Position numbers and translations under genes: made by a program. Below are positions 3,455-5,255 of a DNA stretch of 5,255 nt, in pieces. Source of the stretch: Gammaproteobacteria bacterium RIFCSPHIGHO2_12_FULL_45_12 (GTDB taxonomy: Bacteria; Pseudomonadota; Gammaproteobacteria; DSM-16500); NCBI GenBank assembly GCA_001801665.1, contig MGYH01000055.1, positions 1 through 5,255 of the forward strand, written 5' to 3'. Below the pieces are notes generated by a model, which was given only the letters and a program-made list of their open reading frames with translations, was not told where the DNA came from and ran no database searches. Numbering within the stretch: the stretch's first letter is position 1; every line of letters starts with the position of its first letter.

Positions 3455-5122
3455 TTAAACACTTTCCAGCACTTCACGAGCGTGTTCCAGTGTTTTTTTC
3501 GTGATTTTAAGACCGCCCAGCATCCGCGCAATTTCAGCAGTACGTTCAGTGTTTTTTAGGGGCCGCAATCGGGTATAGGTGCTGTTGCCATCAAAATATT
3601 TTTCGACTAATAACTGGTGGTGTCCGCAGGCAGCCACCTGAGGTTGGTGGGTGACACAAAAAACCTGGTAAGACTCACCTAGTTTTCGTAATATTTTACC
3701 AATTTTCTCAGCCGTTGCACCGCTTAATCCGGTGTCCACTTCGTCAAAAACCAGCGTGGGGATGGTGGTGCGATTGGCCAGGGCTAGGTGCGCGGCTAAG
3801 CTCAGGCGCGATAATTCGCCGCCTGAAATCACTTTTGCTAATGGTTGCAAGGCTTGATCCGGGTTGGTTTTGATGAGGAAGTTGATTTTTTCCATGCCAT
3901 GCGAGGCATGGGCTGTCTGGTCTAGTTCAAGTGCAATTTTAAATTCCCCATGGGGTAACGATAAGGAACGGATGGTTGCTGTTATTTCTTTTTCAAGTTT
4001 GTGCGCCGCTTTTTCGCGGCTGAGACTGAGTTGCCTTGCATGTGACAGGTAGTTTTGGGTCATGTCAGGCAATTGCATTTCAAGTTGGGCAATCGCCGCG
4101 TCATGGTTTGTCAATGCGTGTTGCTCGGCCAGTAATTGCGCTTGCAGTGTGACTAGCGTTTGGGGCGTACACTTGTGTTTGCGTGATAAATTATAAATGA
4201 GACTGACACGTTCCTCGACGGCTTGCAAGGTTTCAGGATCAAGCTCAGTGCCTTGCAAGTAATGGCTGATTTCAGATGTAAGATCATTCAGGAGAAGGGT
4301 GGCTGAATTAAGCGCATGCAGCCAATTCTCTGCTTTAGGTTCAACCGTTTGCGCTGCATCCAGCGTTTTTCGTAGTTCATGCAACAGGTGTAAAATGTTA
4401 TAGGGTTCGCCTTCGGCTAATTGGGCTATGCTGTGTTGTAGATGCTGCACCAGCTCTTCTCGGTGGGTTAATTTATGATGTTCCGCTTCCAGTGTTTCCC
4501 ACTCGCCAGGTTGTAAATTGACCGCTTGTAACTCATCCAGTTGAAAATTCAGATACGCTAGGCGATCATGCCGTTCCAGTGTTTTATCACGCAGCGTGTC
4601 AATTTGTTGTTGCAAGGTTTTGCGTGCCAGTGCTAGCTGCTTCACTTGCGCGACAAGCGGCAGGTGGTCGGCAAAGCGGTCAAGCATGTCACGCTGCGTG
4701 TCACTTTTTAATAAAACGTGTTGTTCGTGTTGTCCGTGGAGATGAAATAATAAGTCACCCAGTTCTTTCAGCATGGGCAAGGTGGACGGCGAACCATTGA
4801 CATAGCAGCGTGAGCGGCCATCACTGGTGATCACGCGGCGAATGATGCATTCAGGGTTGTCTTGCATCAGGTCGGTTTCTTGTAAGTAACGGATGACTTT
4901 GGGGAATGATGTAATATCAAAACTTAAGCTGATTTCAGCTTTGTCTTTGCCGGAGCGAATGAGGTTGGTTGATGCTCGCCCACCGAGCGCCAATTCGATG
5001 GCTTCAATAAAAATGGATTTCCCCGCACCTGTTTCGCCCGTAATCATGGTGTTGCCGGTTGAAAGATCGAGCTCCAGTGACTCGATGGTGGCAAGATCAC
5101 GAATATAAATATGCGTTAACAT
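3455..5122 (-). CDS. recN: DNA repair protein RecN
   Basis: RecN is an SMC-like ATPase that joins DNA ends and supports RecA-dependent double-strand-break repair in the cytoplasm. The 555-residue product equals the family's length (E. coli 553). In order: Walker A GETGAGKS at 29-36, YVNGSPSTLPMLKELG at 107-122, the Q-loop region HLHGQHEQ at about 127-134, a long helical coiled-coil middle (about 155-405) rich in Leu, Gln, Glu and Ala, the ABC signature ISGGELSRLSLA at 432-443, Walker B TLVFDEVD with D460/E461, D-loop GLSG, and the H-loop VTHQPQVAA with H492. All catalytic motifs are intact. The start at 5122 has AGGA 8 nt upstream. It follows nadK by 15 nt, so the two are probably co-transcribed as in E. 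coli, and it converges on fur. Confidence 0.97.
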   Translation of the reverse strand: MLTHIYIRDLATIESLELDLSTGNTMITGETGAGKSIFIEAIELALGGRASTNLIRSGKDKAEISLSFDITSFPKVIRYLQETDLMQDNPECIIRRVITSDGRSRCYVNGSPSTLPMLKELGDLLFHLHGQHEQHVLLKSDTQRDMLDRFADHLPLVAQVKQLALARKTLQQQIDTLRDKTLERHDRLAYLNFQLDELQAVNLQPGEWETLEAEHHKLTHREELVQHLQHSIAQLAEGEPYNILHLLHELRKTLDAAQTVEPKAENWLHALNSATLLLNDLTSEISHYLQGTELDPETLQAVEERVSLIYNLSRKHKCTPQTLVTLQAQLLAEQHALTNHDAAIAQLEMQLPDMTQNYLSHARQLSLSREKAAHKLEKEITATIRSLSLPHGEFKIALELDQTAHASHGMEKINFLIKTNPDQALQPLAKVISGGELSRLSLAAHLALANRTTIPTLVFDEVDTGLSGATAEKIGKILRKLGESYQVFCVTHQPQVAACGHHQLLVEKYFDGNSTYTRLRPLKNTERTAEIARMLGGLKITKKTLEHAREVLESV

Positions 5123-5137
5123 GGGTGATATCCTGTT

Positions 5138-5255
5138 TCATTCCACATAATGTAGTTTATGTCCCCAGTGCAGTTTGCTGCGTAACGATTCATAATAATC
5201 ATAATCAAGGGGATGAATTAAGTGTAGGGGTTTGGATGTTTTTTGAATGGTAATA
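5138..5255 (-). CDS. nadK: NAD kinase, C-terminal part (runs off the window)
   Basis: The last 38 codons of a frame entering from the right edge end at TGA (5140-5138). The sequence LHLIHPLDYDYYESLRSKLHW is the characteristic tail of proteobacterial NAD kinases: E. coli NadK ends with LLHPNDYNYF...LSTKLGW. NadK phosphorylates NAD to NADP with ATP in the cytoplasm. The catalytic GGDG and NE/D motifs lie outside the window, so the identification rests on the tail and on its position directly upstream of recN, which is conserved in gammaproteobacteria. Confidence 0.85.
   Translation of the reverse strand, partial: ITIQKTSKPLHLIHPLDYDYYESLRSKLHWGHKLHYVE

Noticed and set aside
3143..3504. Plus-strand frames of 75-100 codons across the fur-recN gap
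   Set aside because: They translate terminator hairpins and the recN antisense strand and have no family likeness.

Overview
This is ordinary chromosomal backbone of a gammaproteobacterium, with the edge of an accessory region at its left end. The gene set (ssrA, smpB, ratA, rnfH, bamE, fur, recN, nadK) is the conserved block that in Escherichia coli reads nadK-recN-bamE / rnfH-ratA / smpB-ssrA. In Pseudomonas the same block also holds fur between bamE (omlA) and recN, as here. Base composition looks moderate, and the protein sequences have a Legionella/Coxiella-like feel (Fur, RatA, NadK tail). I would guess Legionellales or a relative, but the exact lineage is inference from memory.

Layout. 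Positions 1-333 (minus strand): a 31-codon reading frame with a good ribosome binding site, overlapping a 67-residue fragment of an AAA/RecF-like ATPase that stops soon after its Walker A motif. Positions 334-495: no gene; a G/C-rich inverted repeat, then the ssrA terminator (433-463) and a tandem 10-bp repeat. Positions 496-902 (minus): a complete tmRNA gene with encoded CCA, an AlaRS-type G-U pair, a recognisable first pseudoknot and an unusually long predicted tag of 20 codons. Positions 903-1045: two candidate ssrA promoters and an AT-rich perfect inverted repeat. Positions 1046-1522 (minus): smpB. It diverges from ratA and rnfH (plus, 1571-2300) through a very compact region in which the two -10 hexamers overlap. 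Positions 2328-2777 (minus): bamE, convergent with rnfH and divergent from fur (plus, 2863-3270). Positions 3271-3454: four hairpins between the convergent fur and recN genes. Positions 3455-5122 (minus): full-length recN, preceded by the last 38 codons of nadK (minus, from 5255) with a 15-nt gap, so probably one transcript.

How the genes work together. SmpB and tmRNA are obligate partners in trans-translation and are encoded in tandem. RatA and RnfH form a conserved two-gene unit. BamE belongs to the outer-membrane beta-barrel assembly machine. Fur is the iron-sensing repressor. RecN is an SMC-like double-strand-break repair protein, and NadK makes NADP.

I see no new multi-gene system. The most unusual items are the 20-codon tmRNA tag, the overlapping smpB/ratA promoters with a possibly leaderless smpB, the hairpin cluster between fur and recN, and the ATPase and small-ORF remnants at the ssrA 3' flank, a classic integration hotspot.
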